Part shown: piece by piece, positions 1 through 11,065 of the stretch
Layout of the letters: each line of letters starts with the position of its first letter
Position numbering within the stretch: position 1 is the stretch's first letter
DNA from: Cristatella mucedo
Lineage: Eukaryota > Bryozoa > Phylactolaemata > Cristatellidae
Length of the DNA stretch: 64,000 bases
Assembly (NCBI GenBank): GCA_009760855.2
Contig: WPIO01000038.1
Span: forward strand, 3,122,501-3,186,500
Direction: 5' to 3'
Program-made: the position numbers and the translations under genes
The notes under the pieces: model-generated
The model's database searches: none
Told to the model about the DNA's origin: nothing
The model's input: only the letters and a program-made list of their open reading frames with translations

Positions 1-360
1 TATCAAATGATGGCAAAATTCTTGCACCTGGCAGCTAAAGTAAGGACTTATCGGAGCCGAGAAGCGGCAGGTAACGAGTGTGTCGTGGTACAGCAACAGA
101 TCTGATGGAAGGCTGACGTACACGTACTCTACTACATACAGACAGTTCAAAAACTAAAACACTCTTTTTTGACCAATAAAACGCAGAGCAACGTCATATA
201 GGATAAAACTACTAACTAGGTCAAATACAAGTCTTAAACTCCTGCTAAACCATCGACCTGTAAGCACTGTGTAAGAATAAAACAGAGTGCGAGGATTTGA
301 GATAGAAAAAAGAGTAACGAAGAGATACAGAGGTCAAAAGTGGCTGCGAATTGAGGAAAT
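1..360. other. Unassigned DNA
   Basis: No repeat or gene is recognised. A short open segment at bases 1-39 is followed by a donor-like gtaagg at 40-45, so an internal exon could end here, but too little of it is in the window to judge. Confidence 0.3.
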
Positions 361-836
361 TAGAGGCCTAGATAAATAGACCGAGAGAGATGGAGATAAA
401 TAAAGAGAGAGAGAGAGAGAGAGAAATAGAGAGTGTGTGTGTGTGAGAGAGAGAGACAAAATGACAGGACGTAGCGTAACAGGGAAATACAGAGAGTGCG
501 AGACACGCTGTGACTGGGAGAGATAGTTAGGGAGAGAGAAATAAAGACAGAGAGACGGAGAGAGAAGGAATGAGAGAGCCAATGTAATAGTGGGAGAAAG
601 AGAGAAGAGAGAAACGCATAGAAGATGGACGCGTACTGAGAGACAGGGATAGAGAGAATGGGAGAGACATATAGGTATAGCGAGATAGAGAGACATAAAG
701 AGAGACTGAGAGAAAATGAGAGAGACTGGAAATAAAAGGAGGATGTGAATTTGATTAATGTAATACGCCGAGAAAATGGACACACTGTGAGTAAAGGAGA
801 AAGAGATAGAGGGAGAGAGGGAAAGATGGAGGAAGT

Positions 837-878
<42 letters not shown>

Positions 879-1091
879 GGGAGAGAGTAAGAGACAAAGA
901 GAGGGAGAGAGAGAGATGTAAGTGGCGAAAGTGACCGGTAGGGACAGAGAGGCAGAGTGAGCAAGATTGAGAGAAAAAAGATAGCAGCAGAAACAGGCAC
1001 ACGAGAAAACTGGTCGAGACAGAGCGGAAAATGGAGAGGGAGAGAGAGAGGGGAGAGAGAAAGAGTAAAAGAGAAAGGGGGGGAGAGAGAT

Positions 1092-1134
<43 letters not shown>

Positions 1135-1207
1135 GGGAGAGAGAGTAAGAGCAAGGGAGAGATAAAAGGAGAGAGAGACTGCGAGAGAGAGAGAGAGACA
1201 GAGAGGT

Positions 1208-1290
<83 letters not shown>

Positions 1291-1330
1291 GTTAGAGAGA
1301 AAGAGTAAAAGAGAAAGGGAGAGATAAAGA
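360..1330. repeat. Degenerate (GA)n purine tract
   Basis: About 970 bp of almost pure purine on the plus strand, with long clean (GA)n runs near 1,213-1,282 and interruptions such as gacagagaggttag. Serine/leucine-rich or Arg/Glu-rich reading frames here are translations of the microsatellite, not genes. Confidence 0.95.
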
Positions 1331-1544
1331 ATGTGAGTGAAAGCAAGCAAAAACACATAATGACAGGTTACGAGAGAGATACAAAGAATTTAATGAATGT
1401 ACGGTTATAGTCAACAGGATAACGTAGTGAATATGGGCCAGATTACTTCCTGTCGTTTATTCATTCTGATATCAGCTCAGATGCCATACCATCTGCTTAA
1501 AGTGAGGAAAAATAAAAAATAAACAAGCGCCGTTCATACAATGC

Positions 1545-1815
1545 GAATTATTCATAATAATAATAGAAAAATAATAATTCATTCGAACAGCGCCCTCAGA
1601 GAACTCAATCTCTTTCTAGGCACTTTACATTTGCTAAGGAAGTGCGATAAAATGATTTGGGGTAGCACGCTCAATGACAACAAGCATATCATGGTTACGG
1701 GTTACAAGCGAGGGTCAACATGCAAATATGGTTAGCTTCAACATGCACAGTGTCAGCAGCCATAAGCACGTAAACAACAAATCACATGCACCCACTAAAT
1801 GCTGCGATGAATAGA
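1545..1815 (-). mobile_element. LINE A 3' end fragment
   Basis: On the minus strand this is the terminal ~270 bp of LINE A: a tail of repeated ATT, the gcgc-ctca-gagaactcaatctcttt block, then the 3' UTR with the tandem phrase agtgt-agcatgc seen in other A copies (21.1 kb, 29.2 kb, 31.0 kb). It is 5'-truncated and has no coding capacity. Confidence 0.85.
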
Positions 1816-3569
1816 TAAACAAAATAAATAAATGGACGTCCACCTTCGTCCATCGCCTGGTTTTGTCTTGGCATAGAAATACATTTTCCGTGTATAAATA
1901 GAAAGTCAGTTGAATTAAGCCAAAAATGGTAGCCAACCTAGCCTCTCAGTTGCTAATTATAGCAAACATTGGAATAGCATTTTCAGCAATAACTTAATGG
2001 TTGCGGCTATGTAAAACGCTGACACACTGGTGACGGCCCAACATCTAGCCCTACTTTTACTTCAAGTCAGTGAGACACATACAATATGTTATAGACTGAC
2101 TGAGCGATTGGGACGTGAGAAGGGGTGATAGTCCAAATGAAGTAGTGCTGGATAATTTACATTACATGAAAGAGACCGAAATGCACACGTACACATGTAA
2201 ACGAAGGACCGGAAATTCTGTGCAGCCACTGGCGATATCATTAAGTTCGACTCTCATAAATATACGCTTGCTGGCTTAGGGAGGAAGTTGAAGTGTGACA
2301 GTGTGACAGATGAGACTTGAGCAGAACATGCATACCCAGCAGCAGAATGGCCGGGCTAGGTACACGACTGTCTAGAGGCATATTTTCTGATTTCTCTCAG
2401 GACGTCCGTTAGTGAGCGTTAACTAGCCAAGATCGATTGCCTCAGATAAGCCTTTGCAGTTTAGCCTATGCGTTCACCGTGTCCTGCTACTGGAGGAGAG
2501 AGAGAGAGAGAGAGCGGTACGCTAGACGAGCAGTATGAATTCGATCTCGCAAGCCTGACTCACAAGAAAAATAGTAAATACGGCAAATATAGTAGAGTAT
2601 TAATTAGCGAATGCTAAAATATAATTTCCGAAGTTATGAGAGCAAAGCTTTCCCCGCGACACCAGAGAGACCCAAATTAGCAAACGTCGAAATCTAAAGT
2701 TTTTCACAAGTTTCCAGCTCTAGGCAATTTAAATATCTTGAAAAAGAAGAACATAAATTGCTTAGTGATAATGTGGACAATGTCAAATGCAAAAGCACCG
2801 AAAATACATCTCCGTAAACGACAGAAACTTCTGCTAAGAGCAAATACTTTTTCAGCTAGCTATTTCAGGCCCTAGACAGAAAGTGGTAAAGAGGGTTTGC
2901 CAACCTTTCCTAGGACTTGCGTTTGCCAGGAATGTAATTTACTCATCAGTGTAAATAACATCGTAGAACAATCAAATAGTGATACGAAAATAATACCCAA
3001 GTTTTAGAATGAGTATTCATCTTGCAGCGATTGCAATGCTCCGTCGGTAGTACGTTGCAAAGGCATCGGGAGGCTGCCAGCTGCATCGAGGAGCCGAAGG
3101 TTGGGGCATCGTGGTGTAAATGACAGCAACGAAAAGATATATTTCCAGAAGACTGTGAATTGCACGATCGGTTTCTTTTACTTGGGCTATTTATGTCTTA
3201 CAACTTATATCTGTGACATAGATCTGCTTAATTAGCAGAATCAACATCTTCAAATTATCAATGGCTCGACCAGTCTGCTATGCACGATTGATTACGCCAT
3301 ATAATAAATTCGCTTGCGCCTCGTACTTCCATCAAAGTGACGCAGTCACTAATTCAAGGAGATCTTTGTATTTACCATTACATGATGCCTACCGGCGCAC
3401 GTTTAATACTTGCCAACCGCCAGTCAGCTCATCCCAAAGTATTACATTTGGGATCAAGTGGCACGTAGCTACAGCTAAACTTGCGTTTCTGAGCATGGTT
3501 TACCACAAATATTATATAGAATTCAAAGTTGAAATAAAGTAAAGCACACGCGCTGATAATGGGCAATGT
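1816..3569. other. No gene recognised
   Basis: AT-rich sequence with frequent stops in all frames. The only simple feature is a short (GA)n run at about 2,491-2,514. The longest frame, 3,261-3,542 (+), has no recognisable motif. Confidence 0.5.
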
Positions 3570-3741
3570 CTCTCTTTACTCTTTCTGACTACCCAGCCCC
3601 GTCTTTCCCTCTTGTCCCTCTCTCTCTCCGTTTCTCTGTCTATCTCTCTCTCTGTCTCCGTCTCTCTCGCGCTCTCTCTCTCTCTCTCTTTCAGTGTCTG
3701 CCTCTCTGTCTCTGTCAGACTCCCTGTCTGGCTGTCTGTCA

Positions 3742-3827
<86 letters not shown>

Positions 3828-3908
3828 ATATCTCTCTCTTTGTCTCTCTCTCTCTCTCGCTCTCTCTCTCTATCTCTTTCTCCGTCTCTCTCTAGCCCTC
3901 TCTCTCTC

Positions 3909-3963
<55 letters not shown>

Positions 3964-4025
3964 CACTCACATACTCTTTTATCTCTCTTTATATAACGTA
4001 TATCTATTATCTCATTCTCTCTCGT
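3570..4025. repeat. Degenerate (CT)n tract
   Basis: About 450 bp of pyrimidine-rich microsatellite with interruptions (ctgtc, tatc). It is the complement type of the 360-1,330 GA tract, 2.2 kb away. All three frames are open only because the repeat lacks stop codons. Confidence 0.95.
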
Positions 4026-4587
4026 GCGTTCATGTGCTGAAATATGTGTCTATCGTGAGTACAAGCATTTGAATTAAGAAACGCTTGTGCATGGTTGCTA
4101 CATCTGCATGCACTGTGGTAAGGACGGAACTTCTTACACCCATCATGGCAAGGCTGCATCTACAGTGATGCATTTATCTCTTGTCATTGTGTTGAACTAT
4201 TTTCAAGAGGAGGTATTTCCAAGGCATGTAGCACATCAGTAATATTAGCAATAGTTCGTTTGCATTGCCCAATAGGAGAGCTTAATCTGTATCCAGGCAC
4301 TTTCACACTCGAGTCTAGAGAGTCGGCACCTAACAGTTATCGGTCACATGACCTGGGTAACCGTGACTTTGGCAAAGTGGTCAGCATAATTTTTTCCAAC
4401 AAACCCTGTCAATTATAGGCTTTAAAAACTTGGTGGCCACCTCCTGCAACCATAGTGCTTACACCACACTTAGGTTGGCGCTGGGAGCCACCGGCGAAAC
4501 TTTACCTATGCATTAAGCACAGCTGATTTTAATATCGCGAAACAATAAGGAGGCGGTTAGCTCAGCCCAAGATACAGAAATGCCGAA
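4026..4587. other. No gene recognised
   Basis: No coding frame, repeat or LINE similarity was seen. Confidence 0.4.
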
Positions 4588-4700
4588 ATAGCTAATAATA
4601 ATAGTAATAATGCACTTGATAAAGCGCACTCAGAGAACTCAATCTCTCTCTAGGCACTTTACACATGCTGCAAAGGGAAATGCAATTGAATAGCCAAGTT
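4588..4700 (-). mobile_element. LINE A 3' terminal fragment (~110 bp)
   Basis: Begins with repeated aat/taat tail sequence, then the complement of the A terminal block (aagcgcactcagagaactca), then ggcactttacacatgctgcaaag, which matches other A copies. It is a severely 5'-truncated insertion. Confidence 0.8.
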
Positions 4701-5110
4701 GAAGTGATCGACGGAACTTTCTTCACTTAGCAAAGCCGAGTCTTTTCCTATTAACGAGGACATGTTGGAGCTTTCGGGTTCTTTCTATTGTAAAGTCATG
4801 CGTTTGATGTGTAGAAGTGTTTTCATAATGCTATATGAGCTGTCACAGTGCGGTTAATGAGGAACGATGGAATGCCCACATGGGACGGTCACATGGAGTG
4901 TCACATGGAACTATCATGCAGTGTCAGGAGAAATGGCTGACCCCCGACTTCAGGCAAGGGGCAGGACGTGAAGCCGCACAGATATCGCATGATCAGTACC
5001 GTCTGCTCTTTCCGATTTGAATTGACACAATTTTTCGGGGTAAGATCGCCACAGGGCTCGTTTTATAAAATACCATCGCTCAGTAGACGTATCCTAATGC
5101 GTGGGCACAG
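4701..5110. other. No gene recognised
   Basis: The only frame of note is 4,835-5,020 (+), which contains a repeated gtcacatgga motif and no family signature. Confidence 0.35.
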
Positions 5111-5247
5111 CTCTCGTGGATCGCTGCAGCATTGAGAAGGCACACGAAGTGAGCAGAAGCCAACGTAGCAAGCGACTCGTGTCGCACGAAGAGTGGCTGC
5201 TTCGCAGTGACGGATTCACTCAGCTCAAACTACCACTCAGCTCAAAG
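5111..5247 (+). other. Candidate internal exon, product unknown
   Basis: A 137-nt block lies between an acceptor-like gcgtgggcacag (ending 5,110, branch-like ctaat upstream) and a donor-like CAAAG|GTAAAA. Read from its third base it is open for 45 codons ending in phase 0. It begins LVDRCSIEKAHEV and contains VSHEEWLLRSDGFTQLKL. The composition looks more protein-like than its surroundings, but I do not recognise the family and found no partner exon. The acceptor lacks a strong pyrimidine tract. This is inference from splice signals and reading frame only. Confidence 0.25.
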
Positions 5248-5358
5248 GTAAAATGAGGAGGCAAGGCGGTGGCAACGCCAGGTAGCAGCCGTCGCCAGTC
5301 AGCTGGTGTCTTTCACTGAGTACCGAGCCGACGTATGTTTACTCTCTTATTCCTTTAC

Positions 5359-5378
5359 ATCGCTCGCTCGCTCGCTCG
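5359..5378. repeat. (CGCT)n microsatellite
   Basis: About five units of cgct in a row. Confidence 0.8.
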
Positions 5379-5464
5379 ATCTCGACTGCCAGCTAATCGG
5401 CTCAGCAGTGCGGCCAACTGTGGCTTCTAAATAGGCACACGGGTCAACAGCAGCGTAGCAGCAA

Positions 5465-5530
5465 TGCTGTGTTCAAGATATCATTAATCACTTAGATTGC
5501 TGTGTTCAAGATATCATTAATCACTAGGAT
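5465..5530. repeat. 33-bp tandem duplication
   Basis: The phrase tgctgtgttcaagatatcat, with the following ~13 bases, occurs twice back to back with a period of 33 bp. Near-identity suggests a recent duplication. Confidence 0.85.
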
Positions 5531-6084
5531 ATCTTCGTGAGGGTCACGTGTCCTCAGGACAAACAAAGTTGGCTACGCAGATAATACAGGACGCTCCAAG
5601 GCCTTGAAGCTCCGTCGTCCTCTCGCAAGCCGAACTCCTCCGGCAGGCACGGAGCTGGATTTCAAAGGCGGTCAGAGGCTGAAGGGAAATCTGGTTGATT
5701 AATGTGGAAAAACCCTTATCCCTGCAGTCGACTGACCCTTTTGGCTAACCGTAGAAACCAGCGGGGCGGCCATTTAATGACTTTTTTCGGAGCTGTCAGT
5801 GGGTGCTCGGCTGACGATTGGATTAAAGAGAAAATTGTATTCAGAAATGTGGCAGATAGAACAAAAAATTCTCCGTTTAGTTCGCTGAGCTATGTAGTCG
5901 GGCCCCGAGCAAAGAACTACTTGAAATCAGTGGCAGCCATTGACGAAATCGCCCATTTAGACTCAAACTGAGTAGACCTTTTCCGACGTGGTCTTTGAAA
6001 AGTGGCTCGGATTCGAAGACCATATTAGCTCGACTGTCCTGCCTGTTGCTACTTTCCGATGGCCAACATTCCAAAAATTAGCGC

Positions 6085-6600
6085 CAGCATAGATCAGGAT
6101 ACCGTTGCCTAGCTAGACCATTCATTCGATGCAACCCGTCAAGACTCCCGTGACAGGTTATTCACAAGTCTTCCGGCCTTTCAAATAAGGTGCTTAGAGT
6201 GGCAGCGAGACTATGCAGGTTAAACCTCTTCTCGTCGAGCTATACTGGCTCCCAATCAGGAGCGGTAATAAATTTGAAGTAATTACATTTTAATATTTGA
6301 AATTGCCATTTTTTTAATTTTTAATTGGTATTCTTTAGTTTTCTCAGCTTTTAGAGTTTTGTCACTCATTTTCAGTAACTTCCATTCCCAGCCTCCATTC
6401 TTTCTAAGTGAACTACATTTCAATCCAGCGTGACATTTCGACTCGCACTCTTCTAACTCAAGTCCTTAGCTTTGCCTCTAGCTAAACTCTAATCGTTTGG
6501 AGAACGGAATTTTTGACCGTGTGCTCCCGAAGCCCGGATCTCACTACCCGAGCGACGTGGCGAAATTCCCTCGCCGGCGGAATTTAAAAGAATCTGAAAT
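6085..6600 (+). mobile_element. Degenerate L2-like LINE fragment
   Basis: Scattered blocks match LINE A ORF2. Around 6,230-6,280 the frame gives ...ELYWLPIRSGNKFEV, matching the A motif DLHWLPVKQRIEFKI. Around 6,490-6,590 the phrase gtttggagaacgga ... gctcccgaagcccgg ... aatttaaaagaa follows the A order. It is too broken to code for protein. Confidence 0.6.
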
Positions 6601-6899
6601 CAACCTGCCCCCTTCATCCAACCGTTAATCCATCTGCTCTCTCTCTCTCTCTTTCTCTTCAGTCTTTGCCCTGTCTGCTAGCATTGTCCTTGATTGCTAA
6701 TGCCCTCTGACGCTGTGCACGTAGCCAGTAGCCGCTCCTCCAAAGTCATGCTTCCTTCCACAAAACGTAAAGTGCATAGCGAGACATTCAGTTATCTTAG
6801 CGGCGCCGGATCAAAGGTCTTACTACACTCATTTCTGTTACATAGACGGGAATGCTAGCAGACGATCCAGCGCCGGCGTACTAGTTAATTTCCGCACGT

Positions 6900-8600
6900 C
6901 TTTTGAACCGCTTCTGGAAACGCATTCTTAGTTAGCACTCGCATCTCAGAATTTCGCATCTTTTGCGTGCACGCTTTCGGGTGCCAACGCGCCGAGAGAA
7001 CATCTGTCGAATAGGTCGCATCCGACCATCCGCACCGTCGCACCTGTCACCTCACCATTGCCGCGAGCAGCCGGCACTACTTCCGATCGACTGCTGCAGT
7101 GCGGGCTAAACATATACGCCCAACCGGAAGGTACGTCAGCGGTGCGGGGGAGGTGCACACCCGGCGCTGAATCCGAAAAAGCGAGGCGCATCGTCAGCGA
7201 CGGCTGAGTCGCGAAATCCTGTTTCGCCTTTGACGCATCGCCGAACGATTTCGCGCGGTTTCAGAGCATTTTAGTCAACGGCTCCACGGAGCCGCGCGCG
7301 AGTGTGCACGCGAGAAAAGCAACCTCCATTCAGGACGAATTTCCGCGATATCTCTCAAGCGCGCGCCGCTGCCGATGCGCCGCCGCTTGAAGTGGCCAGC
7401 CGCGCGCCGTGCAACGGTGACTCTGGCTGACTTAGACGACAGGCTGAGTGCGGCCGCAGAGGAAGCAGCTGTCGAGGAGATTGATGGTGTCCAGGAGCGA
7501 GCTCTGTGCGAAGTGGAGGGGGAGGAGCCAGCCAGCCTGCCCGCGAGAGAGACGAAATGGGACCCAGGTGCTCGAGAATTGCGAACCCGATTGACGCTCA
7601 GCGGGCCGTCGGCCGTCGCCAAATCGCTGTCCTGCGCAACTAGCACATCTAGCTCCGCTCGGCGGCACGCTTGGCAGCGAGTCGGCGGCGGCGACGGGGC
7701 AGCGAGAGCCGGCCTTCGCGTGGGCGCCAGGATCACATCTTGCCGTGCCGCCGCGTCGGTACTCGCTCGCTCGCTCCCGCTCCCGCTCCCGAGTCACCGG
7801 GTGCCAACGCACGTCGACCCGAGCGTCGACCCCTGCGAGCTAGCGAGGCGATCGCCAGTCGACGCCGTGGCCGTGGCGGTGGCCGCGGCCACGGCGTCGA
7901 CCGAGGAGTGGCGCGCGCCCTACAAGGACGCCGGCGAGAAAACGGACTTGCTGAGCGGGCTGCCCGACTCTGCTACTGCGGCTGCTGCTAGTACGGCGGC
8001 GGCGGCGGCGGCGACGAATGCTTACGGCGTGAGAGGAGAGTCGCACTGCTGCATAGTCGCTCGGCTCGAGTTGCACCGCGCTTGCCACGGCACCGCCGCC
8101 GCCGCCGCAGGGTCATCGGGGTCACGCCGCCCCTACTTACCGTCAAACAGACGCTTTCGACCGACGGTAGCGTGGCGCGAGGCGGGCGGTCGGTCGGTCT
8201 GCCATCGGCCGCCGCCTCCATCGCCGCGCCGGGTTAGGTAGATAAGGTGAGGAGGCGATCGAGGAGACCACAATCGCTGTGGCAACAACGCCGTTGCGGC
8301 GATAGAATGTCTCACTTGGAGCGCTCAGATGGCGGCGCGCCGCCATCGCGCTCAAACTAGCCGGAAGCTTCTTCCACTCGAGGGCTGCCGGCTCGACGGA
8401 AGTGCAGGTCGCTCTGCGGCTGCGTGGACTCGGGGTCGCACTCAATACTCGGCGCGTCTACTCGGCCGATGTGCCGAATCCGTCGCACTGATTGGTTGCC
8501 GGTCATTCCGGCTTCGGGCTGATTGCTCAGCCTTGCCACGCAACGTCGTTCGTCTCCGCCATAAAATTACGCCACCATTCTCAGTAACGTAGTGATGCAT
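6900..8600. promoter_or_regulatory. GC/CpG-rich block, probable CpG-island promoter
   Basis: Composition changes sharply to GC-rich, with CpG frequent throughout, a (CGG)n run at about 7,996-8,015 and inverted CCAAT elements (attggtt near 8,490). Several frames on both strands stay open simply because of composition, including a 288-codon plus-strand frame (7,375-8,241) that I do not accept as a gene. Strong splice-donor-like sites occur on both strands: plus AAG|GTGAGG at 8,246/8,247, minus ACG|GTAAGT at 8,141/8,140, minus AAG|GTAGGT near 8,629. That is what the 5' end of one or two genes would look like. Confidence 0.5.
8141..8221 (-). other. Candidate first coding exon, product unknown
   Basis: On the minus strand an ATG at 8,221 in good Kozak context (G at -3, G at +4) opens a 27-codon frame, MEAAADGRPTDRPPRATLPS..., ending exactly at a near-consensus donor ACG|GTAAGT in phase 0. 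It sits inside the CpG-rich block, as expected for a first exon. No second exon was found and the family is not recognised. A chance ORF in GC-rich DNA remains possible. Confidence 0.3.
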
Positions 8601-8969
8601 GTATCTCGGCAAGTCAAAAGAACCTACCTTGGGAGCTTGGGACATTCCGTACATTCTGTACATTCCGCGCTCGAAAGCCTGGCTGGCGTTTGCTGCCCGT
8701 GCGGGTTTCCGAGAGACTCCCAGCTCACGAAGATCAAAGAGAAAGCGAGAAGCACACAGCTGACTTAGGAAGCCAATCAGGAAGCGAGTCAGTAGAGAGT
8801 AAGCAGTAGGACAGGTCGTTTATAGAAGATGTGCCGTGATCAGCCGTATGAGATGAATGTCACTTCGGACGAACTGTGGAAGTGAGTTCCGAGTTCTGCA
8901 GTCAAGCATTTGCAGAGTAAGCAATTCTACAGCCACTGGCCTGTAAGAGGAGAAGTGCACCAGATTATT

Positions 8970-9092
8970 TAGCATTGTAGTGCTGAGCTGCCACTTGCGT
9001 GCTGCTCACTACATCAGCTGCTCTCCCGACTCGGCTGCTATTCTTCTCACTTTCTTTCTTTGTTTAGTAAGACGTCTGTTGGCTAATGAATG
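8970..9092 (+). mobile_element. LINE B fragment, left half of an interrupted copy
   Basis: Matches the C-terminal end of LINE B ORF2 (tactcactacctcaactgct region) up to ggctaatgaatg. The copy resumes at 9,463 after an opposite-strand insertion. Confidence 0.75.
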
Positions 9093-9462
9093 TAGCGTAT
9101 CTCCGTCTGTAAAAAGCCTGTTAGCTAATAAGTTTAGTTTTTCTCCGTCTGTAACTCAACAAAACCCCAAAGACTACGTGATTGGGCTATGCAGGAGAGT
9201 TTTGTATAGCGCACTCGCAGCTTAAGTGGCTTTCGGCATGTATTCGGGAGCAAAAAAACTTCCTATCACGTAACAAGGAGAAAGTTGAAAACATAGCAGA
9301 GTCAGGAGAGCAGTCGAGGTAGTGAGTAGCATGGAAGTAGCAGCCCAGGACCGCTGAAAAGGATGAGCCATTTTCGGCAGCAGGAGAGTAGTGTCGCAGC
9401 GTAAGAATCGTGGAACCGAGTTCTACAGTCTAGTACCAGCTGTCACAGTCTAGTCTATTCCA
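9093..9462 (-). mobile_element. LINE B 3' fragment nested in another LINE B
   Basis: Minus-strand B 3' end of about 370 bp. It reads from the ctccgtctgtaa tail side, through the complement of the aactctcctgcg block, to the WNS motif region near 9,420-9,440. It lies inside a plus-strand B copy, flanked on both sides by gaatg (9,088-9,092 and 9,463-9,467), a possible 5-bp target duplication. Confidence 0.8.
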
Positions 9463-9570
9463 GAATGCGTACCGTAAGCCGCTTAGGATGTCAATGAGAT
9501 ATACAAAACTCTCCTGTGTACAGCCCACATAGTCTTTGTCACTTTGTTGAGTTACATTGCATAACATTAG
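9463..9570 (+). mobile_element. LINE B fragment, right half of interrupted copy
   Basis: Continues the 8,970 copy from gaatgcgtaccgtaagccgc through aaactctcctgtgtacagcc to a degenerate tail, ttacattgcataacatta. Confidence 0.8.
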
Positions 9571-9635
9571 TTGGCCTTGGAAGTCAGGAGATAGAAACTT
9601 GTGCGGCAGTTTTGCAAGCGATAAAATAATAGCTG

Positions 9636-9797
9636 ATTTAACAGCCTCTTATGAATAGCGACAGAAAAGCCTTTACGGCTATCGCCACTGCTTGCAGTGG
9701 CGATAAAGGATAGCCCACCACCGGATTCGAACTCACGACCTCGGGGCCGAGGTCGTTAAAAGCAACCACCTTACCTAGTGAGCCATTGCGGCTCACC
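9636..9797 (-). mobile_element. tRNA-derived SINE, full-length copy
   Basis: On the minus strand it starts with a tRNA-like head containing an A-box-like atggctcactaggtaagg and a perfect B box, gagttcgaatcc. A near-palindromic cgacctcgg/ccgaggtcg stem lies between them. A ~90-bp unique tail follows, with gtcgctattcataagaggct then gttaaatcagc. The same order and tail recur at 17.8, 18.0, 27.5, 32.4 and 57.9 kb, which defines a family. It is not a functional tRNA: the cloverleaf stems do not close. Confidence 0.85.
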
Positions 9798-10697
9798 GGG
9801 ATGAAGGAGCCAAAGTATAGTGGGCCGAGTCTGTCAGCGAAAACATTCTTCTCTCTATCCACCGATCGACCGGGAGCCATCGGGGCTCCTCCACCAATCG
9901 GTACGTATGGCTGAACGTCAGTAAGGTGTTGAATGGCCTTGCAGCAGCATTCACCGTCAGCCACTGAGGCCCAACCGCGAGCACCACTCCATGTCACTGC
10001 CTCGGTTGATCTGTACCTCTGGCAGAGCGCCACCGACCAATTTGCATTTTTACCCAGTCTGAGCGGAAGCTTTGAGACTGGCGCTCCGAAAAAGAAAGTC
10101 GATCGTCTCCCCGTAGTAGTCTGAGTGCCGCAGTATGATATTCGATTGAGCCCCGCCTCGCCGGGCCTATCTTGTTGAAATCGCAGCTTCAAGGACGAAG
10201 CGAGTGTTAATTTGAGAAGTTTACATTTCACTCAAAACGTAAACGGCTCTCGCTACTGACACGATAGCCATCCGACTTCATCTCACGAAACCAATGCGAA
10301 GTGAGCAGCGCGCGGATTAATCAGAAGGGGTCGGTCGACAAATGAGCGGCGTCTCAGGACAGCTGGCCTCGCCTGCTGCACGCGTCTCCCACGCGGGTGC
10401 CAGGCCCGAATCGCGCGTCGCATTCGCTCCTGAAGCAGGTTGGTGAGACAGCTGAGTCAATCTGCTCGATTCGAGATCAGAGCAACGCTTCCCCATGGAT
10501 TTTAATCAGTTGCAATAGAGCACGAGATGATAGCCGTCGCACGTCCGGATAAGATCAAACCCCTGACGAAGCCTGTGGCCCCGAGAATAGGTCAAGCTAC
10601 TCCGTATTTTATTAGAGGCCTGCTCAGCTGCGCTTATCTGGAGGAGGAGCTCGTATCTCGGGAGCGAAACGACTTTGGTAAAAGAGAGTGACCGTAT
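9798..10697. other. No gene recognised
   Basis: A 197-codon minus frame (9,638-10,231) runs through here but its last ~50 codons are the SINE, so I do not call it. Plus-strand 10,343-10,440 has an ATG frame beginning MSGVSGQLASPAARV that ends near a weak donor (GCAG|GTTGGT). It is unsupported. Confidence 0.35.
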
Positions 10698-11065
10698 CAG
10701 TAGGGTGTATCTCGATCTTAAACTCCGCAAAGTCATAAAGACCTCGTGGGTGTTAAGCAGAAGAGTTTTGTATAGAGCTCTCACAGCCTAAGTGAGTTTC
10801 GGTACGTATTCGTTAGCCACCAAACTTCGTCTCACACAGCAAAGAGAAAGTAGGAAGCCTAGCAGAGTCAGGAGACTGGTTGAGGTAGTGAGTAGCATAG
10901 AAGTAGCCGCTCAGGACCGTTAAAAGGGATGAGCCACAGTCGGCAGCAGGAGAGGAGTTGTCGTGGCGTCAGAATCGTGGAACCGAGTTCCACGGTCCAG
11001 GACCTGCAGAGCTAAAACTTCTGTCACCAACGGTCTTTAAGCGGAGGAATGGAACAGCTGGGAGT
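10698..11065 (-). mobile_element. LINE B 3' fragment
   Basis: The minus frame retains LKTVGDRSFSSAGPGPWNSV, matching the B ORF2 C-terminus, and extends through the aactct block to the B tail near 10,698. It is 5'-truncated at the VPFLRLKT motif. Confidence 0.85.

Noticed and set aside
1-45. Possible exon ending in AAA|GTAAGG at the window start
   Set aside because: Only 39 bases are visible with no upstream context.
334-1358. Long Ser/Leu- and Arg/Glu-rich frames in the GA tract, and similar frames at 3.6-4.0, 14.0-14.4, 60.1-61.2 and 63.4-63.9 kb
   Set aside because: They are translations of (GA)n/(CT)n microsatellites, which lack stop codons in any frame.
7375-8241. 288-codon plus-strand frame in the GC-rich block
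   Set aside because: Low-complexity Ala/Arg/Ser composition, competing open frames on both strands and no motif; explained by GC content.
9700-9797. Possible functional tRNA genes (also 18,080, 32,500 and 57,990)
   Set aside because: Only A- and B-box similarity is present; acceptor and anticodon stems do not pair, and each is followed by the same SINE body.
9638-10231. 197-codon minus-strand frame
   Set aside because: Its last ~50 codons are the tRNA-derived SINE and the rest has no family signature.
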